From: Planctomycetota bacterium | GTDB lineage: Bacteria; Planctomycetota; SZUA-567; H5-PLA8 | Direction of reading: 5' to 3' | Assembly (NCBI GenBank): GCA_015075375.1 | Contig: JABTUM010000003.1 | Coordinates: 806,001-870,000 of the forward strand | DNA: 64,000 nucleotides | Shown here: positions 51,891-61,180 of the stretch, piece by piece | How the letters are laid out: every line of letters starts with the position of its first letter | Numbering within the stretch: position 1 is the stretch's first letter | The notes under the pieces: generated by a model | What the model saw: the letters and a program-made list of their open reading frames with translations, nothing else | What the model was told of the DNA's origin: nothing | The model's database searches: none | Program-made: the position numbers and the translations under genes

Positions 51891-52670
51891 ATGGCTCGCC
51901 TCGGTTCGCACCTTCTGGCGCTTGGCGTGGGACTGCTGTGCGGCGCGCTGGGCGCCGCATCCTACCTGCGCGGAAGCGTTCCGCCGCAGGAGCCGCCTCG
52001 CGCTGCGGTCTCCACGCCGCCCGGCGGCGCCGCGGCATCCACCGCCCAAGTGCTGGACCTCAGCATCGCCGACGGCGGCGTCTACACGGTCCGCCGGGTC
52101 GTGGACGGCGACACGCTGGTCCTGGAGAACGGACTCCACGTACGCTACCAGGGCGTCAACGCGCCCGAGTTGGGCCGCTTTATCCGCAAAGCCGCGCCGC
52201 TGGGCGAGGAAGCGAAGTTGCGCAACGAAGCGCTCCTGGCCGGAAAGCGCGTGCGCCTGATGCTCGGCCCGGAGCCGCTCGATGCCTACGGCCGCCTGAT
52301 CGCGCGCGTGCGAGCCGTCGGCGAGGACGGAACCGAGACGGACCTCGAAACGATCCTGCTGGAAGAAGGCTTGGGCCGTGCTTTCGGCAAGGGGCTTCCG
52401 CGGGAAGCCTACGACGCGCTCAAGGCCGCTCAGCAGCGCGCGCAGGCCGCGGGCCTGGGACTTTGGGGGCTCCCCCATCCGTTGGAACAAGGCAACCCCG
52501 AAGGGTACCGCTACTGCGCGTCGAGCGGCTCGGACGTGTACCATCCCGTCGAAAGCGCCACCGCGCGGCGCATCGTGGCGGGCAACTTCATCGGCTTCAA
52601 GAGCCGCGAAGAAGCCGAAGCCAGCGGCCGCCGACCGGCCAAAGGCGCCGAAGCGCTCGAACCCGAATAA
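51891..52670 (+). CDS. Secreted staphylococcal-nuclease-like protein (SNase) with degenerate metal-binding tail
   Basis: 259 residues. An N-terminal hydrophobic segment (LLALGVGLLCGALGAASYL) exports or anchors it. The SNase domain has VVDGDTLVLENG, VRYQGVNAPELG, DAYGRLIARV and GLGLWGL, with the Asp, Arg and Glu residues expected for a calcium-dependent DNase/RNase. The C-terminal ~45 residues (YRYCASSGSDVYHP...FIGFKSREEAEASGRRPAKG) resemble the Ada-like zinc module often fused to these nucleases, but most of its cysteines are lost. GGAGA lies before the ATG. It converges with the FAD oxidoreductase 13 nt downstream. Confidence 0.82.
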   Translation: MARLGSHLLALGVGLLCGALGAASYLRGSVPPQEPPRAAVSTPPGGAAASTAQVLDLSIADGGVYTVRRVVDGDTLVLENGLHVRYQGVNAPELGRFIRKAAPLGEEAKLRNEALLAGKRVRLMLGPEPLDAYGRLIARVRAVGEDGTETDLETILLEEGLGRAFGKGLPREAYDALKAAQQRAQAAGLGLWGLPHPLEQGNPEGYRYCASSGSDVYHPVESATARRIVAGNFIGFKSREEAEASGRRPAKGAEALEPE

Positions 52671-52683
52671 CGCGCGCCGGACT

Positions 52684-53964
52684 TCAGACCGCCGCGGGCA
52701 CGCCGCGCACTTCGGCCAGCCGCGCCTTCAACTCGGCCACATCGATGGCGTCCGGATCGCATCCGCCTTGCACCGCCAGCGCGGCGGCGAGCCCCGCCGC
52801 TTCCCCCAGCGCCACCGCGTCGCCCGTCACGCGGTAACTGCCGTGCGCCACGTGGCTGCCGCTGATGCAGCGCCCCGCGGTCAACAGGTTGTCCACGTCG
52901 CGCGGCTGGAGGCAGCGGTAGGGCACCTGGTACGGGTTCACTTTGTAGCCCCAGAGTCCCTTGCCTTTCTTGGGATCGACGTGATGCACGTCCACGTTGA
53001 AGCGGACTTCGCAGATGCCGTCATCGAAGCGCGCGCCGGCGCGCAGGTCGTCTTCGGTGAGGTAATAGCGTCCGAGGATGCGCCGCCCTTCGCGCACGCC
53101 GATGAACGGCCCGGTCTCGATCAGGAAAACATCGGCCCAGTCGGGGCCGCCGCGTTCGCGCAGGAGCTTCACGCCGCGCAGAAGTTCGGCTCGCGCAATC
53201 TGTTCGGCGCGCGTCAGATCCCGCGCGTCGCAGCCGTCCACGCCGTAGAGGTGCGTGGCCATCAGTATCGCGACGCCGGGCTGGTTGGGTTGAGGCAGCA
53301 GCGTGACCCGCTCGTAACTGGGTTCCCACCCGCAGGCGCGCACGATCTCGACGATGCGGCCGCGCGGCCAGGAACGGTAGTCGGCCCGCAGTCCGCCGAT
53401 GCGCGCGAAAAGGGTCATGGGCTGCATGCCGCCGTCGGACGGGCGGCCCTTCTCGTACGCGCAACCCGCGCGCGCGGCCACATCCCCGTCGCCCGTGGCG
53501 TCCACCACGACCTTGGCGCGGACGAATTCGCGCCCCGATTTGCTTTCGGTGAAGACGCCCGAGAGACGCCGGCCGTCTTTCGCGGCGGCCACGACGGAAG
53601 TGTAGAGCTGAACCTTTACGCCGGACTCTTCGGCCCAGCCGTCCAGGACGTGCTTCATCGCCTCGGCGTCGAAGGCCGACCATGGCTTATGGTGATAGTA
53701 AGGTTCCACGCCGCCGATCTTGTCCAGCCGGCGCAGCAGTTCGGCGTTGAATCCTCCGTGGTGCACCCCGTCGATGATCAAACTCAAGGACGCCGCCGTC
53801 CAAACGCCGCCCAGAAAGGGATGGCGTTCGATCAAAAGCGTTTTCGCGCCCGCGCGGGCCGAGGTGACCGCGGCGGCAAAACCAGCGGGCCCGCCGCCGC
53901 AAACCAGGACGTCCGTCTCGCGCACCACGGGGATCTCGCGTTCGGCTTCCCATATCGTAGTCAT
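52684..53964 (-). CDS. FAD-dependent oxidoreductase (FAD_oxidored family)
   Basis: 426 residues from ATG 53964 (AAGGAAG six bases upstream; a GC-poor seven-codon extension is possible). It has the FAD dinucleotide motif GGGPAGFAAA (Gly23-Gly28), ERHPFLGGVWTAA, DATGDGDVAARAG, and at the C-terminus LLTAGRCISGSHVAHGSYRV. This family includes many uncharacterised planctomycete/Lentisphaera-type enzymes, some annotated as xanthan-lyase-like. The substrate is unknown. It is divergent from an AraC regulator across 113 nt, which probably controls it. Confidence 0.8.
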   Translation of the reverse strand: MTTIWEAEREIPVVRETDVLVCGGGPAGFAAAVTSARAGAKTLLIERHPFLGGVWTAASLSLIIDGVHHGGFNAELLRRLDKIGGVEPYYHHKPWSAFDAEAMKHVLDGWAEESGVKVQLYTSVVAAAKDGRRLSGVFTESKSGREFVRAKVVVDATGDGDVAARAGCAYEKGRPSDGGMQPMTLFARIGGLRADYRSWPRGRIVEIVRACGWEPSYERVTLLPQPNQPGVAILMATHLYGVDGCDARDLTRAEQIARAELLRGVKLLRERGGPDWADVFLIETGPFIGVREGRRILGRYYLTEDDLRAGARFDDGICEVRFNVDVHHVDPKKGKGLWGYKVNPYQVPYRCLQPRDVDNLLTAGRCISGSHVAHGSYRVTGDAVALGEAAGLAAALAVQGGCDPDAIDVAELKARLAEVRGVPAAV

Positions 53965-54077
53965 CGCAGCTTCCTTTCGTAACACCGCTCATTTGAGTTC
54001 TCGAAAGAATACCCCGATACCTCCATAGGATCGATAGCATGCTTGTGCGTTATGTATCGTAATTGTAACATTCTTGT

Positions 54078-54929
54078 ATGAATCCCATGCGGCACTTCAT
54101 GCGCCTGCTGGCGCTGGCTTTGCGCATCGGACCGCGCGCCGTGCGGGTCGCGAACGAGCCCGGAACGCTGGAGTCCGGCCCGGGTGCGCACACGGTTCAG
54201 GTTCCGCGCATGAGCATCTGCCTGAGCGGCCGGTCGGGCTACCGCGTGAAGCGCGATGGCGCCGCGGCCGAATGCTGGCTGCGCCCCGGCCAAGCCATCT
54301 TTCTGCTCCCGCACTGCCTCAGCACGCCGCTTCCGCCCGCGCGCTACGAATCGCTGGGCCTGGTTTTTCATCCCGGGTTCGTCCAGTGCCTGCACGCGCG
54401 CCAGCGCCGGAGCGGCGGGCATCGCATCCTGGTGGCCTACGCGTTGCCCAGCGGAGGCAACGAAGAACTGGCCGCGTGGGTGCAGGTACTGTCGCGTGCA
54501 GCAAAGCGAACGAACGCCGGCGAACGTCTGCTCCGCTGCGCGCTCGAAGGATTGCTGCTGCGCGTGCAAGACCTGCTGCGCGATCCGCCGCGGCCTTCCG
54601 AAGGAAAGGCCGCACTGGCCTACGCGGCGGCAAGCCAGTTCGTGCGTGAACACGCACACGAAGGCATCGGCCGCTCGGACTTGGCGCGGTTGCTCGATCT
54701 GCACCCCAATCACGTCTCGCGCCTTTTTCGCAGCCAGGGCCAGACGACGCTGCAGGACGCGCTGCACGCGGCACGGCTGGAGCGCGCGCGCGCCTTGCTG
54801 CGCGATCCGCAACGGAGCGTCAAGGAAGTCGCCCGCGCCTCCGGATTCACCACCGCCGCGCATTTCGTGGCCGTCTACCGCCGCCGCTTCGGCCAGCCTC
54901 CCGGACGCCATCGCAGCGCGCCGGAATAG
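54078..54929 (+). CDS. AraC-family transcriptional regulator
   Basis: 283 residues with an N-terminal cupin-like ligand domain (~20-110; WLRPGQAIFLLPHCLS) and a C-terminal double HTH (~185-280): IGRSDLARLLDLHPNHVSRLFRSQ and SVKEVARASGFTTAAHFVAVYRRRFGQPPG. It likely senses a small sugar-like ligand and activates the divergent FAD oxidoreductase gene. The 113-nt shared region contains an AT-rich tract near 54040-54070 that would suit a regulator site; no specific operator is evident. The start at 54078 is the first codon; ATG 54087 is an alternative. Confidence 0.85.
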   Translation: MNPMRHFMRLLALALRIGPRAVRVANEPGTLESGPGAHTVQVPRMSICLSGRSGYRVKRDGAAAECWLRPGQAIFLLPHCLSTPLPPARYESLGLVFHPGFVQCLHARQRRSGGHRILVAYALPSGGNEELAAWVQVLSRAAKRTNAGERLLRCALEGLLLRVQDLLRDPPRPSEGKAALAYAAASQFVREHAHEGIGRSDLARLLDLHPNHVSRLFRSQGQTTLQDALHAARLERARALLRDPQRSVKEVARASGFTTAAHFVAVYRRRFGQPPGRHRSAPE

Positions 54930-55082
54930 CGATTTCGGCAGAATCTGCCGACCCCACAAACGGCTTCCTATTTGCTCCCATCGGCTGGGGGTTTGAGAAG
55001 CAGCTTTTTGCCATTCGGCGGCTCATGCGCGGCGTGCGGCGGCCGATCAGGAAGGTCGGCTCGTACGCTAAGGAGTTCACGC

Positions 55083-55952
55083 GTGCAGGTATTGGGCGAA
55101 CGCGCGGCCGGTTCCGCTCGGATTTCGGAACGCTGTGCCAAGATGCTTGAGGACCGGCTGGCAAGCGGCGAGATGGATCTGCCGCTGCTTCCGGACGTGG
55201 CGTGCAAACTGATGTCCGAGCGCTTCGACGAAGAGTCGGACGTGCGCGCGCTTTCCGATCTGATTCACCGCGATCAGGCGATGGCCGGCCACGTACTGCG
55301 CGTGGCCAACTCGGCCGCGTACTCGCCAACCACGCCGATCGTGACGCTGCAGCAGGCCGTGACGCGCCTGGGGATGGTCACGCTGAAGGAAATCCTGCTG
55401 GCCGTGGCGGTGCAGAACCGCGTCTTCAAGACACCAAGCTACGCGGGACTGGCGAAGCGGCTGTGGCAAGCGGCGGCCGGCGCGGGGGCTTACGCGAAAG
55501 AGATCGCGCGAATGCGCCGGACCAACGTCGAGGGCGCGTTCTTGTGCGGACTGCTGCACGACGTCGGCAAGCCGGTGGTGCTGCAGACGCTTTCGGAGGC
55601 GCAGCGCGAACTGAAAGAGCCGGCTTGCGAAGAGGCCGCCGCGGCGGCGCTGGAAACCTATCACACGCGCGCGGGGCAACTTCTGGCCGAACGCTGGGCG
55701 CTGCCGGCGCTGGTGGGCGAAGCGATCGTGCATCACCACGACTGGATGCAGGCTCAGACCGCGGCGGAAGCGGCGATGACGGCGAGCCTGGCCGATGCGC
55801 TGGCGGCGTGGGGGAACGCGCCCGAAGCGGAACTCGAACAGGCCGTCCGCGCCCACCCGGCGCTGGCGCAACTGAACCTTTATCCCGACGACGTGGAAGC
55901 GCTGCTCGAAAAACGCGAGCGCGTGCAGGCGTTCGTGGAGGCCTTCGCATGA
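55083..55952 (+). CDS. HDOD-domain signal-output protein
   Basis: 289 residues starting at GTG 55083, which has AAGGAG at seven bases; the frame is open to 54972 but the extra residues (Ser/Gly/Cys/Arg-rich) look non-coding. The HDOD domain spans most of the protein: LPLLPDVACKLM, DLIHRDQAMAGHVLRVANSAAYS, LQQAVTRLGMVTLKEILLAVAV and LCGLLHDVGKPVVL. HDOD proteins act as scaffolds in signalling (chemotaxis, cell cycle, DNA stress) and are mostly catalytically inactive; the HD pair here could be coincidental. It overlaps the transhydrogenase start by 4 nt. Confidence 0.82.
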   Translation: MQVLGERAAGSARISERCAKMLEDRLASGEMDLPLLPDVACKLMSERFDEESDVRALSDLIHRDQAMAGHVLRVANSAAYSPTTPIVTLQQAVTRLGMVTLKEILLAVAVQNRVFKTPSYAGLAKRLWQAAAGAGAYAKEIARMRRTNVEGAFLCGLLHDVGKPVVLQTLSEAQRELKEPACEEAAAAALETYHTRAGQLLAERWALPALVGEAIVHHHDWMQAQTAAEAAMTASLADALAAWGNAPEAELEQAVRAHPALAQLNLYPDDVEALLEKRERVQAFVEAFA

Positions 55953-57385
55953 GCGGCCACGATCCCTGGGACTTGGTGGTGATCGGCAGCGGTCCGGCCG
56001 GGCAAAAGGCGGCGGTGCAGGCGTCGAAAGGCGGGATGAAGGTCGCCGTGATCGAACGCCACGCGCAGGTGGGCGGCGAATGCGTCCAGCGCGGCACCAT
56101 TCCGAGCAAGACGCTGCGCGAGACGACGATGGCGTTCGCGACCTTCCGGCAGCGCTGCGCGGGGGCCTTCGACGCGACCTTGCCGGAGAACATGAAGGTC
56201 GAGAGCCTGATGGGGCGGCTTCAGCAAGTCGTCGCCGGGCACCACGATTACATCGGCGCGCAGTTGAAGCGCAACGGGATCGCGCACATCCACGGACGCG
56301 CGCGGTTCACCGGACCGCACGAACTGGAGATCGTGGGCGTGGACGGCGCGAAGCGCCGAGCGCGCACGCGCTACGCCGTCATTGCCGTGGGCAGCCGACC
56401 GCGCGTGCCGGCGGAGGTGCCCGTCGATCACGAGCACATCCTCGACAGCGATTCGATCCTCTCGCTGCTCTACCTGCCCAAATCGCTCACGATCCTGGGC
56501 GCGGGCGTCATCGCCAGCGAGTACGCCTCGATCTTCGCCGCGCTGGGTGTGCGCGTCGCGATGGTGGACAAGCATCCCAGCCCGGTGAACTTCCTCGACC
56601 CGGAGATTACGGGGCGGTTCGTGAAAAGCTTCGAGCGCGCAGGGGGGCGTTACGTGGCGGGCAAGCACCGCGAGGTGACTTGGGACGGCGTGGAGACGGT
56701 CGTCGAACTGGAATCGGGCGAAACGCTGCGCAGCGAGAAGCTGCTCTGTTGCCTAGGCCGCGAAGCGGCGCTCAACCGCCTCGACGTGGCCGCCGCGGGC
56801 TTGAAGGTAACCGAACGCGGCTTCCTGGCCGTCGACGAGCACTGCCGCACCAACGTTCCGCACATCTACGCGGTGGGCGACGTGATCGGGCCGCCGGCGT
56901 TGGCGGCGAGCAGCATGGAACAGGGCCGCCGAGCGGTCTGCCACCTGCTGGGCCTCGATCCCGGCGCCAGCGCCGAGACGATCCCCGTCGGCATCTACGC
57001 GATTCCCGAAATGGCCGGAGTGGGCCTGAGCGAAGCGCAGGCGCACGAACGCTTCGGCGGCGCGATGGTGGGCCGGGCGCGCTTCGAAGAGATCGCGCGC
57101 GGGCACATCGCCGGACTCCAGAACGGGCTGCTCAAGATGGTCGCCGACGCCGAAGGCAAGCGCCTGTTGGGCGTCCAGATCGTCGGCGAAGGCGCCACCG
57201 AACTGATTCACCTGGGCCAGATGGGGCTGCTCAGCGGCTGCGCGGTGGATGTATTTGTCGAGAATATCTTCAACTTCCCCACCCTGGCGGAAGCGTACCG
57301 CGTGGCGGCGCTGGATATCGCCGAACAGCGCGGGCTTATGGCCCGCCCGCAGCCCAAGACGCTCCCCGAAGCCGCCGGCGATTGA
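55949..57385 (+). CDS. sthA: Soluble pyridine nucleotide transhydrogenase (SthA-like)
   Basis: 478 residues, close to the E. coli SthA length. It is a FAD-containing disulfide-reductase-family member with GSGPAGQKAAVQA at the N-terminus. Its first redox Cys is C45 in GGECVQRGTIPSK, but the second is Thr50, as in SthA, which lacks the normal CxxxxC disulfide. NAD-binding and dimer motifs include GAGVIASEYASIFAALG and YAVGDVIGPPALA. It would transfer reducing equivalents between NADPH and NAD+ in the cytosol. Its start overlaps the HDOD gene (ATGA). Dihydrolipoamide dehydrogenase is excluded by the missing Cys. Confidence 0.87.
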   Translation: MSGHDPWDLVVIGSGPAGQKAAVQASKGGMKVAVIERHAQVGGECVQRGTIPSKTLRETTMAFATFRQRCAGAFDATLPENMKVESLMGRLQQVVAGHHDYIGAQLKRNGIAHIHGRARFTGPHELEIVGVDGAKRRARTRYAVIAVGSRPRVPAEVPVDHEHILDSDSILSLLYLPKSLTILGAGVIASEYASIFAALGVRVAMVDKHPSPVNFLDPEITGRFVKSFERAGGRYVAGKHREVTWDGVETVVELESGETLRSEKLLCCLGREAALNRLDVAAAGLKVTERGFLAVDEHCRTNVPHIYAVGDVIGPPALAASSMEQGRRAVCHLLGLDPGASAETIPVGIYAIPEMAGVGLSEAQAHERFGGAMVGRARFEEIARGHIAGLQNGLLKMVADAEGKRLLGVQIVGEGATELIHLGQMGLLSGCAVDVFVENIFNFPTLAEAYRVAALDIAEQRGLMARPQPKTLPEAAGD

Positions 57386-57531
57386 TTCGGTCTCCTCGCG
57401 GCGCCCGTCATCCCCCACCCGCACCGCCCGGTGGTTGATCCTCGCGCGGCTCGGCGGTATGACCGTGTCCTTAAACCGCTTGCGCACGGTGGACGGCGGC
57501 AGCCCCATTCGAATTCGAGGAGGACGTGTTC

Positions 57532-58089
57532 ATGCGATTGCCTTTCCGGTATGCATCGGCGTGTCTCGTGCTGGCCGTTTGGGCCGGTATGCTGCACGGC
57601 CAGGACGAAGTCGAGAAGGCGCTGAAGGATCTGGACAGCGCCGATGCGGCCCAGCGCGCGGCGGCCGAAACGGCGCTGCGTAACCTTGGCGAGAAAGCGC
57701 TCCCCGCGCTGCGCACCGCGAAGATCGCCAACGAAGAGGGCCAGGTCCGCATGCGCACCGTGCTGATGGATCTGTCCGTCAAGCACGCCAAGATCGACGC
57801 CACCGAAGCCGACACGCTGATGCAACTCGCGCGTGAAGAGGCGCTCGCCAAGCGCTACGCCAATGCCGAAAAGGGCTACGACCGCGCGCAAGGCCTGTAC
57901 GAAAAGCTCGAGGACGACGCCGACGATCGTAAAGAGAAGGAAAAGCAGAAAGAGTTCGACGAGAAAAAGGACCGCGCCCATAAGCTCAAGGAGAAGGCCG
58001 AGCGGCTCGCGAAGGGCCAGGAGCATAAGGTAAGCCACTGGGGTCCGATTCCGACGATCAAGAAGGTCGAAGACGACGGCGATTGGTAA
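57532..58089 (+). CDS. Secreted charged helical protein with HEAT-like segment
   Basis: 185 residues from ATG 57532 (GAGGAGGAC upstream; a GTG at 57526 is too near that site). A signal peptide (YASACLVLAVWAGMLHG) is followed by a HEAT-repeat-like stretch (LDSADAAQRAAAETALRNLGEKALPALR), a second helical section, and a Lys/Glu-rich coiled coil (DRKEKEKQKEFDEKKDRAHKL). A final SHWGPIPTIKK tail follows. No family is recognised. It is terminated by a strong hairpin and lies next to a second secreted charged protein; the two may be related in function. Confidence 0.68.
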   Translation: MRLPFRYASACLVLAVWAGMLHGQDEVEKALKDLDSADAAQRAAAETALRNLGEKALPALRTAKIANEEGQVRMRTVLMDLSVKHAKIDATEADTLMQLAREEALAKRYANAEKGYDRAQGLYEKLEDDADDRKEKEKQKEFDEKKDRAHKLKEKAERLAKGQEHKVSHWGPIPTIKKVEDDGDW

Positions 58090-58116
58090 ACTCAAAACGT
58101 TCGTACCGCCGCACCG

Positions 58117-58147
58117 AAAAGCCCCGCCCATCCGGCGGGGCTTTTTT
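58117..58147 (+). terminator. Intrinsic terminator
   Basis: A perfect 12-bp stem (AAAAGCCCCGCC / GGCGGGGCTTTT) with a 5-nt CATCC loop, running into six T residues, 27 nt after the 57532 gene's stop codon. Confidence 0.85.
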
Positions 58148-58396
58148 GTAGGCAACCGCGACAGCGTGGCGGGAATTTCCACCGCCCGAGTGCCGGAATC
58201 GGCCACGCGCGGCCGCGGTGTTCGCCTAACGCACAGCTCCACCTTTTCATCCAAATCCAGTGCTGCGCGCCGCTTGAGCGTGTTCGCGTCGGCGCAACAG
58301 ACTCCGCCGCGAGCGCCCGCCGCGCTGGCATGCGTCTTGATGAACTTCGCCTCCGTTACGCTTGGCGAGTCCGAGCGGCTCTAGAAAAAGGATGCG

Positions 58397-58990
58397 ATGG
58401 AGATGCGAACACGGGTGCGGTGGACGATGGGCATGGTGCTGGCCTTGGCCGGCGCGGGGACGCTATGCGCCCAGGACGATCCGACGTTGCAGCCAACCGA
58501 TGCGGCCGCGCGCGAGGCCTGGAAAGAGCGCGTGCTGGCGAAGTTCGACAAGGACGGCGACGGGCAGCTGAACGAGAACGAACGCGCGCACGCGCGGCGT
58601 GCATTGGCAGACCGCAAGGAAGATGTCCGCGATAAGCGCGAGCAGGTCGCCGATCGGCGCGAAGACGTTCGGGACCACCGCGAGAACGTGGCCGATCGCC
58701 GTGAAGACGTGCGTGATGCCGCGAACGATCCGGTCAAGCGCGCGAAGTTGGCCGAACTCCAGACGGCTCACGACGCGGCGGTGGCCGCCGGCGATACCGA
58801 AAAGGCCGCGCAGCTCAACCGGCAGATCGCGGCGCTGAAGGGCAATATCGTGCGCGACCGCGCCGAAGACGCCGTGGACCGCAAGGAAGACGTGCGCGAC
58901 CGGCGCGAGAACGTAAACGACCGGACCGAGAACCGCCGCGACCGGCGCGAAGATGCGGTCGACCGCAACACCGGTCCTTCGCGAAAGTAG
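58397..58990 (+). CDS. Secreted EF-hand protein with DRRExVRD repeats
   Basis: 197 residues from ATG 58397, with AAGGATGCG upstream. A signal peptide (MGMVLALAGAGTLCAQ) precedes an EF-hand loop DKDGDGQLNENE at 51-62. Most of the rest is a charged heptad-like repeat in which DRRED/VRD/HREN/VADRRED units recur (~70-105 and ~155-195), probably forming a coiled coil. No family is recognised beyond the EF-hand. It lies ~300 nt after the previous secreted protein, on the same strand but with a terminator between them. It is likely periplasmic or surface-associated and calcium-responsive. Confidence 0.7.
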   Translation: MEMRTRVRWTMGMVLALAGAGTLCAQDDPTLQPTDAAAREAWKERVLAKFDKDGDGQLNENERAHARRALADRKEDVRDKREQVADRREDVRDHRENVADRREDVRDAANDPVKRAKLAELQTAHDAAVAAGDTEKAAQLNRQIAALKGNIVRDRAEDAVDRKEDVRDRRENVNDRTENRRDRREDAVDRNTGPSRK

Positions 58991-59047
58991 CTCTTTCGAA
59001 AACTCGGCAGGCCGCCGCATGCCCCGCAGGCGTGTTTGCCGAACTCG

Positions 59048-59082
59048 ACGGGCGCGGTCCCCCACGGGCCGCGCCCGTTTTC
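59048..59082 (+). terminator. Intrinsic terminator of the EF-hand gene
   Basis: ACGGGCGCGG at 59048-59057 pairs with CCGCGCCCGT at 59069-59078 around an 11-nt loop, followed by TTTTCTTATTTT. It ends the plus-strand pair of secreted charged proteins and lies before the convergent DUF4954 stop. Confidence 0.75.
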
Positions 59083-59191
59083 TTATTTTGGATTCTTGAT
59101 TTTGAATAGGGGATTGAATGGCACAACGAGACGCCACGAATTCGAACGGAGACCACCCCCAAGTGCCGTTTACATTTTTTGATTTTTACAT

Positions 59192-61129
59192 TCACGGTTC
59201 GCGCTTCTGCGTTAACCGTTTCCCGTTCACCCACGACTCTACTTCGCGCTTCACCTGCGCGGCCCGCGCGTGCTGCTCTTTCACGACGGGATCTTCCGCG
59301 GCCGGGGAATGCGCGTCGGCGTAGCCGGGAACGATTCGCGCGCCGCGGGCGTCGTCCTTCTCTTTGCTGGCTTGCGTATCGCGGGCGATGCGCTGCTGCG
59401 CTTCGGCCAGCCGATTCAGGAGATCGGGCAAGCTCAGGCCGGGGTATTCTTCCGCGAGCAGCTTGCGCGCTTGTTCCCAAACCGGATCGGCGGAGGGTAT
59501 CTCGAGCAGCCCGCGCGCCGGGGCGCCCGCATCGAGCCGCCGCTTCAGTTCGCGCAGCGCGTAGTAGCCGATGAAGAAGCCGTAGGATTCGATGCCGGCT
59601 TTGCGCGCCGGTTCGAGCATGAAGTTTTTGCCCAGCCCTTCAACTTCACGGTCGGTGAATACGGCTTGGCCCTGCGCGTCGGCGAGGCGCGCGCGCCCTT
59701 CGGCGGCGCGCAGGCGCGCGCGGGCATCGACAAGCATGGCCACGGTTTCGGAGCGCAGGACTTCGAACGCCAGGACGCAGCGGCGCGCCTTGTTGCGCGT
59801 GCGGAATTTCCGTTCGCTGCGCCAGAGCTGGTACGCGTTCTCGCCCAGAACCCAGCCTGGGATGAGTTCGTTGAAGGCCGGCGAGACACCGGGGATCGTT
59901 TCGGACGGAGTGTTCACCAGCGCGAAGGGCATGGCGAGTCGCTGCGGCAGCGCGGTGACGCCGCTGGCGATGACCGTGTACGGCGAACTCGAGTAGTCGC
60001 CGGGGAATTTAATGTTCACGCCCAGCCCGAAGAAGACGCCCTCGCCGACCCACAATTCCTGGTCGGGAAGTTTCGCGGTGTGGTTGCTGCCCACGTTCGC
60101 GCCGTAGGCGATGTTGCCGCGCCCGCCGGGCCAGTAGGTGGCGATCAAGAGCGACTGGTGATGCATGCCGACGAACGGGCCGATCAAGCTGGCCGAAAAC
60201 TCGCCTGCGGCGACGCCGCTGTTCGGTCCAAGGACACAATCGACGACCTTCCCGTTGCGCTCCACGTGGGTGTGTTCGCCCAGGACGCTGCGCTGCACGA
60301 TCCCCATCGTGTCGACTTCGACGCCCCACTGCAACAGGCTGTCTTTCACGTACGCGCCGTTGCGAACGGCGGTGGGTTCGTCGGGAAGCGAGAGCAGCGT
60401 GGAATGCTCGACGCCTTGCGCCGCATCGACGGCCGCGCCGGGGCCGACGTACACGTCCAGCACCTTCGGCGTATCTTTGATCCGAGCGCCGGCTTCGACG
60501 ATGAGCAGTTCGCTGCGCGCCTTCGACGCGTAATCGGCCACCGCCTGAGCGTAGGCCGCCTGCATCTCCCGCTCGCCGCGCCGCGCCGCGATCTCGGCGG
60601 CCACGTCCACGGTCAGTTCGGCGTAAATACCGGTTTCGCGCCCGCCCGTCTCGATGGCCAACGGCAGGATCTGCCCGTTGCCGAAAGAGGTGACGCCTGT
60701 CGCCGCGACGGTGCCGCAGCCTTTCACCAGCGCGCCCGGACCGATCACCGCGTGCGCCAGAAGCCCCACGTTCAGAATCAGCGCGTGATCGCCGATGGTG
60801 ACGTCGTTCAGGTCCGCGTGGTAAAGCCCGCTGCCGAGCTTCAAACCCGGCTCGATCTCGACTTCGTGCTCGAAGACGCCCAGACGCGCCGGTCCCGAAA
60901 AGTAGCAGCCGACCACTTTGGACGGACGGAAGTTCACCGCGACCAACACCTGAGACCAATCGGCGGCGGCGTTGAGCTGGCGCTGAAGCTGCGCGATCTC
61001 GGCCTCGGTCAACGCGCGGTAGCCGGTCGTCTGCGCATGGCGTTCCCGCGCCGCGGCGATAGCGCGGAGCAGTTCGCTCTGTTCCAGTGCTTGGCGGACG
61101 GCTTCCACGGGATCGAGGGCTGGTGACAA
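59192..61129 (-). CDS. DUF4954-family left-handed beta-helix protein
   Basis: 645 residues of the DUF4954 family, a left-handed-beta-helix fold typical of sugar N-acyltransferases and nucleotidyltransferases. Visible are YRALTEAEIAQLQRQL, DWSQVLVAVNFRPS, then hexapeptide stretches (IGDHALILNVGLLAHAVIGPGALVKG), and GMHHQSLLIATYWPGGRGNIAYGANVGSNH. The C-terminus is helical. I chose TTG 61129: AAGGA lies seven bases upstream, and it falls ~45 nt after the TATAAT at 61181-61186. The farther-upstream TTG 61201 overlaps the promoter and has no site. An amino-sugar role is suggested by the ROK and NagB/PIG-L genes on the other side. Confidence 0.75.
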   Translation of the reverse strand: MSPALDPVEAVRQALEQSELLRAIAAARERHAQTTGYRALTEAEIAQLQRQLNAAADWSQVLVAVNFRPSKVVGCYFSGPARLGVFEHEVEIEPGLKLGSGLYHADLNDVTIGDHALILNVGLLAHAVIGPGALVKGCGTVAATGVTSFGNGQILPLAIETGGRETGIYAELTVDVAAEIAARRGEREMQAAYAQAVADYASKARSELLIVEAGARIKDTPKVLDVYVGPGAAVDAAQGVEHSTLLSLPDEPTAVRNGAYVKDSLLQWGVEVDTMGIVQRSVLGEHTHVERNGKVVDCVLGPNSGVAAGEFSASLIGPFVGMHHQSLLIATYWPGGRGNIAYGANVGSNHTAKLPDQELWVGEGVFFGLGVNIKFPGDYSSSPYTVIASGVTALPQRLAMPFALVNTPSETIPGVSPAFNELIPGWVLGENAYQLWRSERKFRTRNKARRCVLAFEVLRSETVAMLVDARARLRAAEGRARLADAQGQAVFTDREVEGLGKNFMLEPARKAGIESYGFFIGYYALRELKRRLDAGAPARGLLEIPSADPVWEQARKLLAEEYPGLSLPDLLNRLAEAQQRIARDTQASKEKDDARGARIVPGYADAHSPAAEDPVVKEQHARAAQVKREVESWVNGKRLTQKREP

Positions 61130-61180
61130 CTCGGCATCCTTAAATGCAGGCGCTACGAAACTCCGAGGTCCGGCCCGCTT

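Noticed and set aside
59270..61126. 618-codon plus-strand frame antisense to the DUF4954 gene
   Set aside because: Composition-driven shadow; the minus-strand product has family motifs.
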